A stretch of 64,000 bases of DNA from Nordella sp. HKS 07 (GTDB taxonomy: Bacteria; Pseudomonadota; Alphaproteobacteria; Rhizobiales; Aestuariivirgaceae). Within the stretch, counting starts at the first letter, position 1. Each line of letters begins with the position of its first letter. This document shows, one piece after another, positions 62,955 through 64,000 of this stretch. The notes under the pieces were generated by a model. It searched no databases. It had not been told where the DNA came from and worked only from the letters and a program-made list of their open reading frames with translations. The stretch covers positions 1-64,000 of the forward strand of contig NZ_CP049258.1 of the NCBI RefSeq assembly GCF_011046735.1. Reading direction: 5' to 3'. The position numbers were made by a program, and so were the translations under genes.

Positions 62955-64000
62955 ATGTCCCCGCTAAGCCCCGATACGCTGAAGGTCTATCACCGCAAGC
63001 GCGATTTCACCGCGACGCCAGAGCCGCGCGGCCGCATCTCACCCCGCAAGGGCCGCTCTTTCGTCATTCAGAAGCATGATGCCTCGCGCCTCCATTTCGA
63101 CTTCCGTCTCGAGCTCGACGGCGTCCTCAAGAGCTGGGCGGTCGCGCGCGGCCCGAGCCTCGATCCCGAGGAGAAACGCCTGGCGGTGCGCGTCGAGGAT
63201 CATCCTCTCGACTATGGCGCCTTCGAAGGCACGATCCCAAAGGGTCAGTATGGCGGCGGCACTGTCATGCTGTGGGACGAAGGCGAATGGGAGCCCGAAG
63301 GCGATCCCCATATTGGTCTCAGCAAGGGCAAGCTCAGCTTTACTTTGCATGGCAAGCGGCTCAAAGGCGGCTTCGCTTTGGTGCGCATGCGCAAGGACCG
63401 CGCCGGCGGCAAACGCGAGAACTGGCTTCTGATCAAGCAGCGCGACGATGAGGCCGACGCGAAGCTCGACCCGGTAAAGGCCTGGCAGACCAGCGTCAGG
63501 ACCAGGCGCAGCATGGCCGGTATCGCCGGCAAGGCCAAGCGCAAGACCGGCGGCCCGCTGGAAGCCTCGGCATCTATCCTTCCGCCTTTCATCGCACCCC
63601 AGCTCGCTTTTCTTAAGGAGCGGCCGCCGGAAGGAAAGCAGTGGATCCACGAGATCAAATATGACGGTTACCGCATTCTCGCCGCGGTGGCTGGCGACGA
63701 GGTCCGTCTCTATACCCGCAGCGGCCAGGACTGGACCCGCAAATTCACTGCCATCGCCGATGCCTTGCGGAAGCTGAAGGTGCGGGCCTTGATCGACGGC
63801 GAGGTGGTCGTCTTCGGCGCGAGCGGACGCACCAGCTTCTCCGCCCTTCAGCAGGCTCTGTCGGAGGGTGATGACGCGGCCTTGCGCTATGTGGTCTTCG
63901 ATCTCTTGATTTTGAATGGCGAAGATCTGCGCCGTCAGCCCCTGAGCGATCGCAAGAAGAAGCTGAAGGTCCTCTTCGGCAGGAGGACAGCGCCGCTTCT
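62955..64000 (+). CDS. ligD: ATP-dependent DNA ligase LigD, N-terminal part (runs off the window)
   Basis: About 348 residues are visible. Residues ~35-180 are the 3'-phosphoesterase domain with its metal and catalytic residues (H41, H47, D49 and H83), which trims 3' ends. From ~205 begins the ligase domain with the AMP-accepting Lys235 in EIKYDGYR and the LIDGEVVVFG segment. If complete, a polymerase domain would follow beyond the window (order PE-ligase-polymerase, usual in alphaproteobacteria); this cannot be seen. It acts with Ku to seal double-strand breaks. Confidence 0.94.
   Translation, partial: MSPLSPDTLKVYHRKRDFTATPEPRGRISPRKGRSFVIQKHDASRLHFDFRLELDGVLKSWAVARGPSLDPEEKRLAVRVEDHPLDYGAFEGTIPKGQYGGGTVMLWDEGEWEPEGDPHIGLSKGKLSFTLHGKRLKGGFALVRMRKDRAGGKRENWLLIKQRDDEADAKLDPVKAWQTSVRTRRSMAGIAGKAKRKTGGPLEASASILPPFIAPQLAFLKERPPEGKQWIHEIKYDGYRILAAVAGDEVRLYTRSGQDWTRKFTAIADALRKLKVRALIDGEVVVFGASGRTSFSALQQALSEGDDAALRYVVFDLLILNGEDLRRQPLSDRKKKLKVLFGRRTAPL

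Overview
The window looks like chromosomal DNA of a GC-rich alphaproteobacterium, most likely Hyphomicrobiales (Rhizobiales). The evidence is the dense ABC-transporter operons for amino acid, polyamine, peptide and sugar uptake, the class III cyclase fused to TPRs, the Ku-LigD pair, the short rhizobial-style palindromic intergenic repeats, and the tRNA sequence. No taxonomic marker gene is present, so this is inference. I see no rRNA, CRISPR array, transposase or integrase.

Layout. 1-3764 (minus): start and most of a large RTX/cadherin-repeat secreted protein whose end lies outside the window. 3.8-8.7 kb: accessory, gene-poor DNA with tiny ORFs (4703-4858 with its own terminator; 5144-5299), a compact minus-strand cluster (5727-7627) built around a zinc peptidase, and a decayed acetamidase. 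8.7-15.9 kb (plus): peptide-transporter operon (binding protein, S9 peptidase, two permeases, a fused double ATPase) with overlapping starts. 16.3-19.5 kb: cyclase-TPR protein, a small secreted protein, a small membrane protein and a ~120-bp direct repeat. 19.6-26.2 kb (minus): sugar ABC operon with a GH4 glycosidase and a PfkB kinase, divergent from a GntR regulator, with a perfect 16-bp palindrome between them. 27.4-32.9 kb (minus): a giant protein of unknown function, split by a run of seven G. 33.6-34.6 kb: AT-richer pair resembling a toxin tail plus TPR partner. 35.1 kb: tRNA with anticodon CAU. 35.5-40.7 kb (minus): a 1715-residue repeat-rich autotransporter.

40.8-52.9 kb (minus): a catabolic regulon with polyamine-type ABC transport (binding protein, ATPase, two permeases), a GMC oxidoreductase, TIM-barrel isomerase, class IV aminotransferase, creatinase-like M24 protein, aldehyde dehydrogenase and ThDP enzyme. 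Two transcription units begin with nearly the same promoter/operator element. An IclR regulator and an Orn/Lys/Arg decarboxylase follow. 56.5-64 kb (plus): AMP nucleosidase, a glycerol-type trio (GlpA-like dehydrogenase with BFD iron-sulfur domain, FAD oxidoreductase, FGGY kinase), then Ku and the beginning of LigD.

Three genes are broken by one extra base in a G/C homopolymer (about 22909, 29365 and 41514). This pattern favours sequence error over three independent pseudogenes, though slippage at the G7 tract is possible. Two degenerate copies of the 3' end of the CAU tRNA lie at 7914 and 16082 in the same orientation as the tRNA at 35103. They suggest that DNA between 7.9 and 35.1 kb accumulated by integration at this tRNA.
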